Origin: Ophiostoma sp. CBS 140.51
Lineage: Eukaryota; Ascomycota; Sordariomycetes; Ophiostomatales; Ophiostomataceae
Assembly: GCA_029298735.1 (NCBI GenBank)
Contig: JANSLP010000001.1
Location: 186,001 to 250,000 of the forward strand
DNA length: 64,000 nucleotides
Reading direction: 5' to 3'
The notes beneath the pieces were generated by a model, which was not told the origin of the DNA, searched no databases, and saw only the letters and a program-made list of their open reading frames with translations. Positions 22,974-35,492 of the stretch are shown piece after piece. The position numbers were made by a program, and so were the translations under genes. How positions within the stretch are numbered: position 1 is the stretch's first letter; every line of letters starts with the position of its first letter.

Positions 22974-24339
22974 GCGGTTGAACCCACGAATCCCCGCCCA
23001 GAAAGGAGGAACAGCAAGCCATAACAAGCAGAGCAGTCCGACGTCCTCTCCCCAAAATACAGTCTCTCTTCTCTTGTCTCTCCTTCGAATCATTCCAGAC
23101 CTTCGTCCCCACCACGTGTTCAGTGGCACCATGGACCCATTCAGACTTTTACCGATGCGATTTTGATTTATTATTTTCTCTTCTCGACTACACTGCCGTT
23201 CCCTGTCCTACTAAAGTATGACAATAATAGCAAAATAGTGAAGGAGTGTCGCATTGGATAGGCCTTGGGCTCTATGGTTAATCAATACCAACACAGGGAA
23301 ACCTTTTTGGTGTGTGATCTCTGGCTCTTGTTGGGGAGCGAGACTGACGGAATGTATGGAGCGGACAGGTGGAAAAGCAAAAGGGGATGACGATTCAGTC
23401 AATGCTTCGAACTACTCTTGTTGTTTGGAAGAGTAACATCTGTACTCCTTTTGCGGTTTGTGCGTTGTGCGTGTGCGGATGCGTGTTTTCGGGTCCGGGG
23501 TTAGGAGAAAGGGGCCGTCTTGTGAGAGGGGGTGGGCGGTGGTTTTCTTTCGTGATACCTGCAGAGAGGCGAGCGTGCGCGCGTGCTTGCAGCTTGCTTC
23601 GGCCTGCTGATGTCTTTTTCCAAGAGTCTCAGGGACGATGGACGAAGAAGAAGAAAAAAATTGGTGGGAGGAGGGAAGAAGGTTGAACCATGACCAAAAC
23701 CTTTTTTTGTAAAAGAAAGCGGTGCTTTGATTTTCATTTTTTGCGTCTTTTTATATTTTCTCTGGGGAAAAAAGAAATGGGATTTTTTCTGTTCACTTTT
23801 TGTTCTTTGTTATGCCTTTTTATATGTTAAAAATTCTTTTCACTATCTTTCGGGTTCTTCATGATATTTTCCATTTTCTCTTTTCTCGTCCGTTGTTAAA
23901 GGGTTTGGGTCAAATTATAAAGACAAAAGTTTGATTTCTTCTCTTCTCTTTTTAATTTGGGTTCACCCCAGTCTTTTGTTTTCGTTGTTGTTTGTTTTCT
24001 CCTTTCTGTTTCTGTTTGGTCAACGAAGGCACGAAATCAAGAAGGACAAAATGTCGATACGAGTCTACGGAGTATGCTTTTCTCTATTGTTTACTTGGCC
24101 CACCTGCTTCCCCCCTTCGCTCTCACCCGGGTTGATTTCCAAGACTCATGTTCGGTATTCCGTATTGTAATGCACTATTTGATAGAAAAACAAGCTGATT
24201 TGCTTCAAAATAAAAACTATGCTATAATCTTTTTGTGTCCACCAGCCTCTGTCCTTAAAGTCTAAACCAATGATATATCTCAAAACGTAAACGCCATCAG
24301 ATGCATTTTTTCCTCCTCAATCACTTACTTCCACATTCC
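22974..24339. other. Convergent 3' region between eIF4B and EFL1
   Basis: Both flanking genes end here. The sequence turns T-rich and AT-rich from about 23700, with several TTTATA and T-run stretches as expected for fungal 3' processing regions. No gene is seen; short open frames lack domains and codon bias. Confidence 0.6.
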
Positions 24340-27300
24340 TTACCGCTTCAGAGTCTTCTGCTTCTCGGCACTCCGGGCCACATTGCGGCCCTCGACAAGA
24401 AGACCTTTGCGGCGCCGCACGCCGTCCATGTACCGCTTGGCCACGTTCTCACGGTCACCAAACTCACCCAGATCCTCCAGGTCGTCCTCGGTGAACGGCA
24501 CCCAGAGCGGGTCCTCGTCCAGCACCTCAAAACCAGTGAAGATGAGCTGCGGCTGGGCGGCACCACTGGTACGCTTGCGCATATCATCAGAGAAACCGAA
24601 CGACTCGGCAACAGGCAGCAGCGACAGGATGGTGAAGAAAGGCGTGCCCTCCTTCATGGTCTCGGATAGCACACGGCCACGACGGCGCGTGAGCACATCA
24701 TAGACCCGACCAAGAACCTCGGCTACGATTCGTTAGTGGATGGATTCAAAATAGGTTAAAGGACAGAAGGGTGGTGACTTACTGCTTGCTTGGATCTCGC
24801 ACGAGTACATAGCGAGCATGAGACGGGGCGACCAGTCAAGGAAACCCTTGTGGATGGACTGCTGGACGGTCTTGATGACCTCGCCCGTCAAGCGACCCAA
24901 GTTGTCGCGCACCAGCAGAGTGTTGTTGGCACCGTCTTCACCGCTGCTGTTGCCAGCAGGCGTCACCTTGACGTCCTCGACAACCACGGCAATACCCTGG
25001 ACAGGCTCGTGGCACAGAGGGCCCTGCTGTGTGGCCAGCTGGAAGGCGTAGACGATCTTGTCGGCAAAATGACCGGGGTCGATACGATCGTCGGCACTGA
25101 GATGACCACGGGCTGCCGCCGCCGCAGCTGTAGTCTCGGCACCGTTGCCGCCAAACAGCTTCTGGAGGCACTGGGACTCTGTACCATCCACCAGAACGTT
25201 GGGGCCGACACGGCGAGGCGCAAAAGCAGCAATGTTGTCAGTGACGCCCTTCCATGCTGAGCCACCCTTACTGCTATCAAAGTGTGTTTGGAGCTGCTTC
25301 TTGAACTCGTCGGGAGACAACACCTGGGACACACCCGAGACTTCGTCGGCATCTCCTGCAGCTGCCGCCGATTCGTCACCGGGGGTTGCAGCACCATTTG
25401 TACCGGCGCCATTGGCGGCGTCAGTGCCCTCTTCGCCATCTTCGCTCTTGTCGTCCGCACCATTATGGGCCTTCGTCTCGGACGAGATATTCCGGATGCT
25501 GCCCGGGTTCTTGATCAAGAAGTCGGTGACCTCGTTCGGAAGAGGGCGAACACGCACGGTAATTGAGACTTGCTTCGAGCTCGTAAAGCTTTGCACAACA
25601 CCACGACCGAGTTCCTTGTTGGCAGGCGGACGCATCTCCTCGGCTCGCACAATAGTCTCACGGTACGGCACAATGGGGGCACCAGCCTGAATCTCACAGC
25701 GGGCAAAGCGTTCACGCAGGTCTGTCAAACAGCGCTCAAGATGCAGTTCGCCTGCTGTGAGCAGAACGTGCTCACCGTTGGAGAACTGCTCGTACTCGGC
25801 ACAGGGATCACTCTGGACGAGCAGCTTTAGACCGGCAATCATCTTGTCCAGATCGGCAGGGTTCTCGGGCTCAAGGGCGACACGGACAATGGGACGACCG
25901 ATTGTATTCGCAATACCAGCCAAGTTACAAGCGCCTTCGACTTGACTGCAAAGCGTTGCAGACTTGAGGACAGTGCCCTCAAGACCGCGAATACCAAAGA
26001 CAACACCGGCAGGGACCTCATCGAGACTCTCCAGGTTGCGGCCCATGATCATATAGAGCGCCTCCACGGTGATCTTCTTGGGCTCAGGTGGGTGATGAGG
26101 GTGGGCGGGCGAGAACTTGGGCGGAATGACGTAGATTTCGTCGCCGACAGAGAGTGTGCCAGAGTAAATGCGTGCAAACCCGATCAGGTGTTCAGGATCA
26201 ATCTTCTTCTCGGGCTCTTCCTGGGCATCTTGTATTGATACAGCATCGAGAGACACCGCGAGGTAGTCATCGCTGTTTGACAAGCCTGCAGCAGCAGCCT
26301 CAGCTTGCTGTGCGCGGACAATCTCTGCCCGCTTCTGTCTTGCCATCTCACGCGCCTCCTCTGCACTCATCGATTTTGTGTTTTTGCGCTTCTTTTCGGG
26401 CAGCTCGCTCTCAGGGATCGACACCATTTTGCTGATGTAGACGGTCACTGGCTGGTCCTTGGACTGGTTGAATGAGATCATGGCAGAACGGACTGACGGG
26501 TCAATGTGGTCAGGGTCGGGGGAGCGGTCGAGAAGCTCACCCATGCGTTCTTCTTGTGCTGCCCTGGGTGACGGTAGAGACTCGATCACGGAAACGAGGA
26601 CAGCTGTTGACAATGGTAGCCAGGCTGAAAATACCGTCATCATCAGCAGACGGGGATCCCGCGACCGCTTAATGTGTGCCGGAATGGTAATACCAAGCGA
26701 CTTGGTGATCTTCTCGAGGGCCTCAGGGTCACCACGGCCGTTGTCGCCACCCAGAGTCGCATTGTACACGGCCCAGATCGGCTCGAGGACAAGCTGCACA
26801 AACATGGGCTTGAGCGAGCGGCCCTTGAGATGCCGTGCGCCAAGCACCTTCTTTGTCTTGGGGTCAAGATAGAAGCTGCCCCAAAGTACCTTTTCGAGCA
26901 GCTGCGCCTTGATGCCGAGCTTGCGCTCGTACAGCACCGCAAACTGGCGCACGGTAAATGCCCAACCGTCGATGGCGCTGCTAAAGATCACATTGTTTTT
27001 TTCGGGCGCAAAGTAGATGTCCTCGTCGTCCCGCTCCTGATATTCGTCGGCCTGTGACTCGTCGCCGCCAACGCCACCCTGTGCCTCCTTGGCAGCGGCC
27101 ACGCGCTCGTCGACACGTTCCCGCCAGTTCAGATCCTCCTCCATGCGCTCGCCCTGGAAGAAGCTGCCGAGCACAGCGTTGACCTGTTCGAGCAGCTTGC
27201 TAACGTGCACGTAGGCATCGGCGGGTGTCATTTTCAGTTCGGTAACGAGACGGTCCATCTTGTTGATGACGAGCAGTGGCTTGAGCTTCTCGGTCCAAGT

Positions 27301-27729
27301 TTGGCGCAGCACAGTAACTGTCTGACTGCAGACACCTTCGACAGCGTCGACAAGCACGACCGCACCATCGCACAGGCGGGAGGCAGTCGAGACTTCGCTA
27401 CTAAAATCAATGTGTCCAGGAGAGTCGATCAGGTTGACGAGGTATTCCTTGGCCTCGGGGGCTGCTTCGGGATTGGCTCGCCGCATCATGGTGAAGAGGA
27501 GCGAGATCGCAGAGGACTCCATTGTGATGCCGCGGAGCTGTTCGTCGGGCCGGGAGTCGAGGTACCGGATCTTGCCGGCCATTTTTGCGGAGATGATGCC
27601 ATTTGTGGCAATGAGGGCGTCTGTTAACGAGGTCTTGCCGTGGTCAACATGTGCCAGGACACAGATATTGCGGACATTGTCGCCGTGCTGCTGCAACGCA
27701 GCCAGCTTTTCTGGGCCGACGACAGGCAT
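24340..27729 (-). CDS. RIA1: EFL1/Ria1, EF2-like GTPase of 60S ribosome maturation, 1109 aa
   Basis: Two exons: 27729-24783 and 24722-24340. The phase-1 intron has donor GTAAGT, branch CACTAACG and acceptor GTAG. The start MPVVGPEKLAALQQ is preferred to an upstream in-frame ATG at 27852, since the GTP-binding domain follows directly. Motifs: P-loop AHVDHGKT at residues 26-33, switch I region RGITMESSAI, DSPGHIDF at about 102-109, and NKMD at 156-159. EF2-like domains II-V follow, with the long charged inserts that separate EFL1 from EF2 (for example an acidic Ala/Gly-rich insert before DEVSGVSQVLSPDEF). The C-terminal exon carries the last domain (TEVLGRVYDVLTRRRG). With Sdo1, family members release eIF6/Tif6 from pre-60S subunits in the cytosol. 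The length matches the family. Confidence 0.94.
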
Positions 27730-28323
27730 CGTGGGCGGTTGTGGATATCGTGTGAAAGGGTGTCGTGTGTTCGAAATAAAGGAAAGGAGAAAGGTAGGGG
27801 TAGAAGACAGTTGCCTCTGTCGATCGTGAGGTGTCGAGACGTCGAGGCGCAAAACTTGCCAAGTTCGAGGCGATTTCTCAGTAAGGAACGACAGAACTTG
27901 GAAAAAGGCAGGGAAAACGGCCGCTAAGGAAAGTTATGAAGATCTCAAAAAGGAACGGCTGCTTCTTATGGAACCTTTGGAGCTACTGTAGCTCGATCTC
28001 GTCCTGATCACTGTGTGGCTTGAGTGTTGCTGTTGAGCTGTGGCGCGTCTGTTTTCTTGACGTCGATAGAAAAAAGTACGGGATCCAGCTTCCTTGGTAA
28101 ACAACGGAACTACTCAGAATAAATCATATTGGCGTCATTCTCCTCCCTCTTTGCACGCACCTGCCTGGCTGGGACTGACAAAACTTTTTTCTTTACTTTT
28201 TCTTTTTAGCTGTGACGTGTTTGAGGGATAGAGGGGCGAAAATTGCCCGTTACAGCGACTTATTGCACTCCAACAGCTCCTCCCAGGCACCTTCCCCGCC
28301 GGATGTACTCTTTTTCCGCCTGC

Positions 28324-28379
28324 CGACCCGCTGTAACCTGTAGAACCTTCGCCCTTTGACTCACTGCTACAGCGGGTCG
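28324..28379. repeat. 12-bp perfect inverted repeat, 32-nt spacer
   Basis: The left arm CGACCCGCTGTA (28324-28335) is the exact reverse complement of the right arm TACAGCGGGTCG (28368-28379). It lies about 600 bp upstream of the EFL1 start codon. It could be a paired binding site or a hairpin; function unknown. Confidence 0.8.
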
Positions 28380-30024
28380 CCGTCTGCGCCTTGTGCTAGT
28401 GCATGGTCACATAAGTCACTACCAGTCACCTAATTTGTCTGAGTTGCCACTGGTTGGCCTTGCTTGGGATAATTACTGTCTACCGAGTAAACATTCGACA
28501 TCCAATATCAAGGGATTACATGCATTCGAAGAACGATTCCTTTATGTGCGCCGCCACGTAATATATATAAGATTTTGTTGGCTGTGCAAAAGGCTGGCCT
28601 GCAAGTGGTCGTGGTCCATCTCGAACAGGGATCTTCCGTCTGGTTTAGACAAGGCTGCGGGGCACCATCCTTTTGACTGGGGAGCTGGGTCTGGCCAGGC
28701 TTTGGCTGACATGAGACGAAGAGGCGCATGCAAGCCAAAACAACCTATCACAAAATGACTCTCTACACATAATATATGTCCGTAAAACAAGCTTTGTTTG
28801 AGATGATGCTATCCTTTGCCCTACTTCATCGAGCAGGCCGTAATGCCAGAGTTAAAAATCGAGATAAAATCATGAAAACAATAACAGAAACACAATCTGG
28901 CCCACTCGTCGTGAATAAACAAGGGGTGTCGTCACTGAGCGCCATACTCCCTAATAGTCCTTTGCCCGTCGTGAACCCTTGTTTCCTGACCATAGAAATG
29001 CTTTTGCATGAAAATAAGCGGACACTTTCCTTACCGTTGCGCCCAGACCAGCAACTCCAAGTACAAATCAACAAAAAATACTGAAAATATACATTTTCAG
29101 CTTAGATGACAAAGGAAACAACAAAATACGTCACTGACCTCCATCCACCATACAATGTAAATGATACCTTCTACAACTACATGTGCTTTTATGTACCATC
29201 ACAGATATAACCAGTCCCACGTGGCACGTGGCTGCTCCGAGTCGTCATGGCCAAACAGATTGGAAGATCCGCGAGAAAGGGGAACCCAATGTCCGTAGCC
29301 AGGGTCTAGCTCCGTGTTGGAGAACAGAGGCAATTGGTTATCTGTCAATCTGTGAAGAGGAAAAAAAGTAAAAATAAATGAATAAATAAATACATCAGCG
29401 ATGAGGGGGATAATTTGGAGGCATCGAGGGGAGTTGAACAAGGGGAAATTGGGGGCGAAAAGGGGAACAAAAGGGGGTATCAAAGGTATCTCAAGTTGGT
29501 AACTATGAATAGAGAAGCAAATTGCAGTATGACTATGAGAGCTTGAATTTTGGAGCTCTGTGTAGCTTTGTCCATAGTAGTACACATGCCGTTGAAAAGG
29601 AACAGCCCCAGGTCAGGCTTACCCCAGGCCCGACTGCCCGCGTTGATCGCCCCCGGTCGATCTTGTCCGTCTTTGTGTCAGTATGCGCCTCTTTGCGCCT
29701 ATTTCCTTCCACACAGTATTTTTCGTACTTATTTTTACCTATTGTTTTTCAAGCCATCTCGTCTTTTACAGCCACCGGTTCTTGTGTATCCTATTTCCTA
29801 TGTCAGACAGCTTGGTCCAGCTTGGTTCTTCTCCAACTTTTTCGTCTTGTTGCGTCTTACAAGACATCTCCGCAGCGTAAATCAGTTTGTGTAGGCAACC
29901 ATTTTCCGTATCACCTGTAGTTGGCCTTCTGTCGACTTTTCCTTTTTCTTGGATATACTGTTCTTGATGCGAGAAGAGGGGAGAGTACAGGGTCTGAGAG
30001 ATGAGAACAGACAACGTAAATCTT

Positions 30025-30030
30025 TATATA
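30025..30030 (+). promoter_or_regulatory. TATA-like element upstream of the EthD gene
   Basis: TATATA within CTTTATATAATG, about 105 nt before the ATG at 30135. The spacing suits a fungal TATA box for that gene. Based on sequence only. Confidence 0.4.
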
Positions 30031-30134
30031 ATGAAGCAGCCCGTAGACGAAGTGGTCGTAATCAAGAGACGTCAGTCCATCATCAAGTCTAACTCCTCGA
30101 CACCCATCTTCCACAACCACCACCCACCATCGCA

Positions 30135-30703
30135 ATGTCTCTCCCCGGCGACCCGTCCAAAGGCCACGTGCGCATCGACCACAAGTTTGCCCACGACTAC
30201 CTCTCCTACGACGCCGGCGTCACTCTGCAGCGTATGTCCACTACTCTTTATTGATGTTGAACAACTTCACTAACAGCTCAGCCTGCGTCAAGGCCTCGTG
30301 CTACTTCCGCAAACGCAAGGACGTCTCGTTTGAACACTTTGACAAGCACTGGGGCTCCGTCCACGCCGACCTCACCATTGCCTCGCCGCCCTTTGTCCAG
30401 TACAACGTTTTGCGGTACGTCCAGCACCACACGTCGCCCGAGGAAAAGGCCCGTCTTGCCAAGATTGGCCAGAACGTCTTGGATTTTGACGGCTGCTCGA
30501 CACTCTGGTTCCGCAACTGGGACGACTACGAAAAGTTCTTCACGGCACCCAACTTCTCGGCGCTCGTGGCCGACGGCGACCTGTTTATGGACACGTCGAG
30601 CATCACCGTGTACGCGGGCCACGATATGATTGCGTTTGGAAACGCTCACCCGGGCATTGACGAGAGCGAGGGCGTGACAAAGGCCAACACTGCGAAGGAG
30701 TAA
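30135..30703 (+). CDS. EthD-domain protein, 172 aa
   Basis: Two exons: 30135-30231 and 30282-30703. The donor is GTATGT, the branch CTAAC at 30270, and the acceptor CTCAG at 30281; the other nearby AG (CTAACAG) breaks the frame. The protein starts MSLPGDPSKGHVRIDHKF. From about residue 33 it carries an EthD/dimeric alpha-beta-barrel domain: an early strand with CYFRKRKD, then the FEHFDKHWGSVHADL pattern typical of the family, and a second half with DGCSTLWFRNWDDYEKFF. Family members are small cytosolic proteins, some of them enzymes of polyketide or aromatic metabolism (cyclases, decarboxylases, demethylases). The substrate cannot be told from sequence. No signal peptide is seen. The nearest downstream gene on the same strand is an MFS exporter 3 kb away, a hint but not proof of a shared pathway. 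Confidence 0.85.
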
Positions 30704-33651
30704 CCAAACTAAGAGAGAGAGAAAGAGACGAACGAGTCAAGACCCCTCCCGGATACCGACCCGCGAGGTGCGGAGGCGGTGCGGAGGTGGAGGCTCTAGC
30801 TCTTGGAGGAGGGCCAGGGACACACCAAACTGTACAAAGCACCCATTCCGGGCTCCGTTTTCGAACAAATACTTGCATAAATTCAAAATACATTATGATA
30901 ATAACGAACAAACGGACATGTTTCTCAGAGAGTGAATGTCACTCGGCTCCACATTGGCAGCTGTCCGTCTTACCGTCTCCCTTGTCACAAGTCCTTTTCC
31001 GGGGTCTCAATGGAGACGGACGAGGAGCTCGGACTAACCCTCTCCAATAAAGCTGTGGTTAGTCCGGGCTGTAGATGATTGCCCTCAACAGCGTACATTA
31101 CTTGGAGAACTCTGGGGAAGAGAGGCCTATGGCTCGGAGTATTGGTGATCACAGCAGGCTACTGAGAGTTAAAGTGGCACGCTCCAGCTTTGCCCATCAA
31201 GGCTGTGATGATCAGATCACCATGTTTCGTGTATCTTCTACCAATGACATCACCAATAAAAGAGTGGGAGGATAACGAAAATCGTTTTACGAGGGACAGG
31301 ATGAGATGAAGATGTCTAGTTTGTACCGGCGGACTTTGGGCTTCTTATCAGAAGTAATTGAAAGAGAACCAAACAAAAAAATCAAGGGGACAACAATCCA
31401 CTGAACTTGAACGTGATCCACGATGAATCACAAGTGCGACTTCAGCTTGCCACGTCCAGCTCTTTGGTGTCGTCCAAACAAAACACCTTGTCTAAAGGTG
31501 GAGGTATGGGACGCGTGCTCCCGGGCTGGATAGATTATTCCGCGTAAACGTGCAAAGGAAGCAAAGCAGACAGCCGTGCACATCTTGGAGCTGACGAATG
31601 GATTTCTTCTTCGTTTTCTTTCTTTTTCTTCACTTCGTCTTATCTCTAATTCTAACCGTTTTCACAAACACATCCCATTCAAGTTTTACTTCCACCCCAA
31701 TTGGGGCTTTGTGTACAGTCTGGAGATGAGAAATGCTGAAGAGGACAGACAAAGAAACAAGAGCAAATTGATCGCCAGAAGTCACAGAAAACGCAAACGC
31801 CGCTGCTAATGCACAACTGCACCGTAAAAAACGGAGACCTGCTTGATTGACTTACAAGAGTTCCCCGCAAAACCTGGGGTACTCCGTCTTTTTAGTCGAG
31901 GAAAAGGAAGAAAACAAACGACGCGAGCGGAGAAGAAACCTACAAGGCAAGAATTGGTCCACTAAGACAGACAGCCCAAGACCAGGCCGAAAGTGGAGAA
32001 AGCTCGACGACTTTCAAGGAGACCATGCAAGGCAAGCACACCTTCAGGAAAAGCAATACCGAACGGGCGGCGACAGTCTCGCAGTATCACCGGAGTAAAT
32101 ACAGCACCAGTATCCATCTCGCCGCCCATGCCATCAAAGCATCAAAACCATCAACGCGTTTCCTTGTTTGACTTGCGGACCTGGACCTTTTTTCTTCCCT
32201 TGCATATCCTTGCCATATTGGCCCATCCAGGACATCATTTGACATTTCTCCATATTTGAACTCGTTTCCCTTGTCCATCTTGGCCTTCCTTCTCCTCAAC
32301 GCCTCCTCACCTCCCCTTCTTTTGTTGGTGGTCTTTTGCCGTGGCTTAACGTCAAGAGGGGAAAGGCTGTTACCACAAAGAGGAGAAAGAGGAGAAGCAG
32401 GAAAAAGAAAAAAGAAGATGCACAAGATGCACAAACATAATGATTCCAAACATTGAAACCCCTTCCCATGTGAATCACAAGTGCGGACGACGGGTGGGCG
32501 TTCCGCTGTCCGTGTCGTCCGCAAGCCTTCAGGCCTTTCTCAACTTCAATAAGCCTCGAACAAGCCTTTGCCGTCGACTAAGAGATCTAAATCCTCAAAA
32601 GACGAGTCTCCACAGTCCCGGACCGCGAAAGCTTGGCTGGACTTCTCTATCTCTCAGTTTTGCTTATTAGGTAATTACACTGGAGACTGTACATTTACTC
32701 GTCGTGTCTTTCTGCATGTTGACTCGTTAAAATGGGGTCTCATTGGTTGTGGTCACCGGCCTTTGGAAAACAAAAAAGATACCAAGGGTGGAGAAACGGA
32801 GAAGATAGAAGAGAACAAGGAGAAAACATGTGGCAATCTCGGGGACTTATGAATTCTTGTCAAAGCATCCCCAAGTCCCCCATTTCCGCCATCCCATACC
32901 GCCCAAAGGGAACTCGTTATTCAAACTGGATACACACTGGTAAACGTCGATCACCTCGACTCCAAGCCCATGGATCCTGGCCCGCGAGGTAGAAGGTGTG
33001 GGAGGGAAAGATGAAATAGAAAGATCAATTACCGTTTGTGTCTATTGTTTGCCGTCTCCCGTCTACCGTCGGTAGCTGTGATCCTGGAGACGGTGTGTAT
33101 CGTACGTCGTATTCGTTTCTGTCATCCAGGAAGAAGCCGAGCTGTCCAAGGGTTACTGGCACGTCATGGCCGAGCTGGCCGTGTTTGGCCTGTTCTCTGG
33201 TCTAGACCCATCCTGGCATCTGTCAGGATCTGCTGTCATTGTACGGAGTGTTGCTGCCCATCACACCGTTTTGGGGATCTGATGGGGTTATGGAGACTGC
33301 TCCGGGAAACGGTTTTATTTGTGACGGACTTTACGATGCATTTTATTTTATTTTTATTATTTTCACAGCCATCATCTCTGGTAACCTCTTCCATGGTGTC
33401 CGCCCTTTTTCTTGACCCCTACCCTTTCATATAAGACGATCCAAAAGCACGACCCCAAGTCCAAGACAAAGTCCAAGAAGAAAATAAAATAAAGACCACG
33501 CCCTCGGTGACTGTGCTCCGTCCTCTTTTTGTTTCCCCTTTTCTTCTCCGTTTTCTCCATCTTCTCCAACAGTGTGCATGTTTTCTTTCCTTCTCTTTCT
33601 GTTTTGTTCATTTCCTACCCTTCTCATCACCACCGTCACATACCCATCAAC
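30704..33651. other. Intergenic region between the EthD gene and the MFS exporter
   Basis: About 2.9 kb. It contains the EthD 3' region, a 10-bp inverted repeat at 31030-31066, and the CT-rich promoter and leader of the MFS gene (about 33427-33651). Open frames on both strands are shadows of one another and show no domain. Confidence 0.55.
31030..31066. repeat. 10-bp perfect inverted repeat
   Basis: CGGACTAACC (31030-31039) and GGTTAGTCCG (31057-31066) are reverse complements separated by 17 nt. The repeat lies about 330 nt downstream of the EthD gene stop, so it could form a hairpin in a long 3' UTR. No function is known. Confidence 0.7.
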
Positions 33652-33730
33652 ATGTCCGTGTCTGGCGGCTCAGACCGCATCGCCACCGCTGGCGAGAAGC
33701 ACGACATTGAGAATGTCGAGAACACACTGA
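33578..33730 (+). other. Possible upstream ORF overlapping the MFS start codon
   Basis: An ATG at 33578, 74 nt before the MFS start, opens a 50-codon frame that ends with TGA at 33728-33730, out of frame with and overlapping the main coding start. If transcription starts near the TATA-like CATATAAG at about 33427, this uORF would be in the mRNA and could lower translation of the exporter. Confidence 0.4.
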
Positions 33731-35492
33731 CGCCACATGAAGGCGGCAACGACAACACGCTGACCACACTCAACGGCAGCGAGGTCGAGATGACCTGGAA
33801 GACGTGGCTGGTCATTTTCATCCTTTCGTCCACCTTTGGTCTCTCCTTCTGGCCTGTCCCGACGACGGGTGCCATGCAGAGCCAGATTGTCGCCTGGTTC
33901 GGCGGTAACCAAGCCCTCGTAGGGTGGTATGGTAGGTCGCACTCCGAACAATGCAGGATGAATACCTCTTCCTGAGTTTCATTTTATTTACTAACACACT
34001 GGGTGCAGTTCCCGCCTATACGACTGCCAATGCCATCGGTTTCCTCCTCGCCGGCACCAACTCGGATCTCTTTGGCCGCCGCATCTTTCTGCTCTTTGGT
34101 AACGCAGTCTGCTGCGTCGGTTTCATTGTCACGGCCACCGCCCACGGTTCTCAACAGTTTATCGCCGGCCTCGCCATTACTGGGTTCGGCGGCGGTTTCT
34201 GCCAAATGGCCATGTGCTCGATCCCCGAGCTGATGCCCAACAAGTACCGCCACATTGGTATCTGCCTGTCGGACGGCTTTGTGTTTGTCATTGTCGTCAT
34301 CGGCCCCGTCATTGGCAAGTACGTGATTGACGGCGACGAGACCACCTGGAAGTATATCTACTGGGCGGGTTTCATTGCCCAGTTTTTGTCGCTGCTGGGC
34401 ATCGCCTTCCTCTACTTCCCGCCCAAGCACCCGCGCGGTATCCCCTGGAAGGACGCTCTACGCGGTCTCGACTATGTCGGCTGCATTCTGGTCGTGCCGG
34501 GTATCTGCCTGACGCTCGTCGGCATCATCAACACATCGAGCATGTCGTCCAAGTCGCCCGCCGTCATTGGTCCCATGGTCTCCGGCTTTGGTGTCCTGAT
34601 CCTGTTTGGCATTTGGGAGACGGTTTCGAATGTCAAGTACCCGCTGTGCCCGCCACACATTTTCCGCTACAAGAACGGCCGCGAGTTTACGGCGCCCTTT
34701 ATTGTGGCCTTCATCGTCACCATGTTCTACTACAGCATCAACGTCCTCTGGCCGACCATGATTTCCGTCTTTTACGTCGACGCCACCACCCCGCGCTCGA
34801 CCCAGCTCCTGCTTACCCTCCCGGCCAACCTGGGCCTCGTCTTTGGCGCCATGATGCTCATTTGCTTCGGCGACATGATTAAGCACTGGAAGATGACCCT
34901 GATCCTTTCGTGGAGCGGCATGACGCTATTTGGTGGCCTCATGGCCCTGGTTACCCCCTACAACAAGGGCATGATGATCGCCTTTACTTTCATGATGCAG
35001 AGCTTCTTTGGCTGGGCCCAGTACGAGAGCGTCGCCTTCACGCAGCTGGGTGTTCCGCAAGAGGAGCTCGGTATCTCGGGCGGTCTCGCTGGTGTTGGTC
35101 GCTATGCCGGCGGCTCACTGGCCACGGCCATCTACATGTCAGTCCTCACCAACACACAAAAGTCCCGCGCCGCTGCCACCGTCCCGCAGGCCGCCATTGC
35201 TGCGGGTCTTGACTCCAAGTACGGCCAGCAGCTGCTGGCTGCTTTTTCCTTGGGCTCGTCCGCCCTCGAGGCTGTCCCGGGCATCAACGACTCGATCCTT
35301 GCCGCCGCCTCCGACGCCTGGAAGTGGTCCTATGCGCACGGCCTCAAGATTACCGCGCTGTCTTCGCTCTCGTTTGCGGGTCTGGGTCTCATCTGCTGCT
35401 TCCTCTGCCTTGACATTGGCGACAAGATGAACGGCAAGACCGAGATCTTCCTAGAGAACGATGTGCACCACGAGAAGAACAAGTACCACTAA
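33652..35492 (+). CDS. MFS exporter of the Tri12/DHA14 type, 587 aa
   Basis: Two exons: 33652-33931 and 34009-35492. The phase-1 intron has donor GTAGGT, branch ACTAACAC and acceptor GCAG. A hydrophilic N-terminus of about 50 residues precedes the first membrane helix (TWLVIFILSSTFGLSFW). The motif GTNSDLFGRR at residues 109-118 matches MFS motif A. A further conserved stretch reads MCSIPELMPNKYRHIG, as in the fungal trichothecene efflux pump (Tri12) family. Hydrophobic segments fit about 14 helices, ending in LSFAGLGLICCFLCL and a short charged tail (HHEKNKYH). Such pumps sit in the plasma or vacuolar membrane and export toxins, drugs or siderophores by proton antiport. The substrate here is unknown, and no toxin-biosynthesis gene is visible nearby. 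Confidence 0.9.

Larger units (their letters stand above)
27730..30134. other. Divergent intergenic region, EFL1 to EthD gene
   Basis: About 2.4 kb holding both promoters. A 12-bp perfect inverted repeat lies at 28324-28379 and a TATA-like element at 30025-30030. No gene is seen; open frames of 80-130 codons are mutual shadows without domains. Confidence 0.55.
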
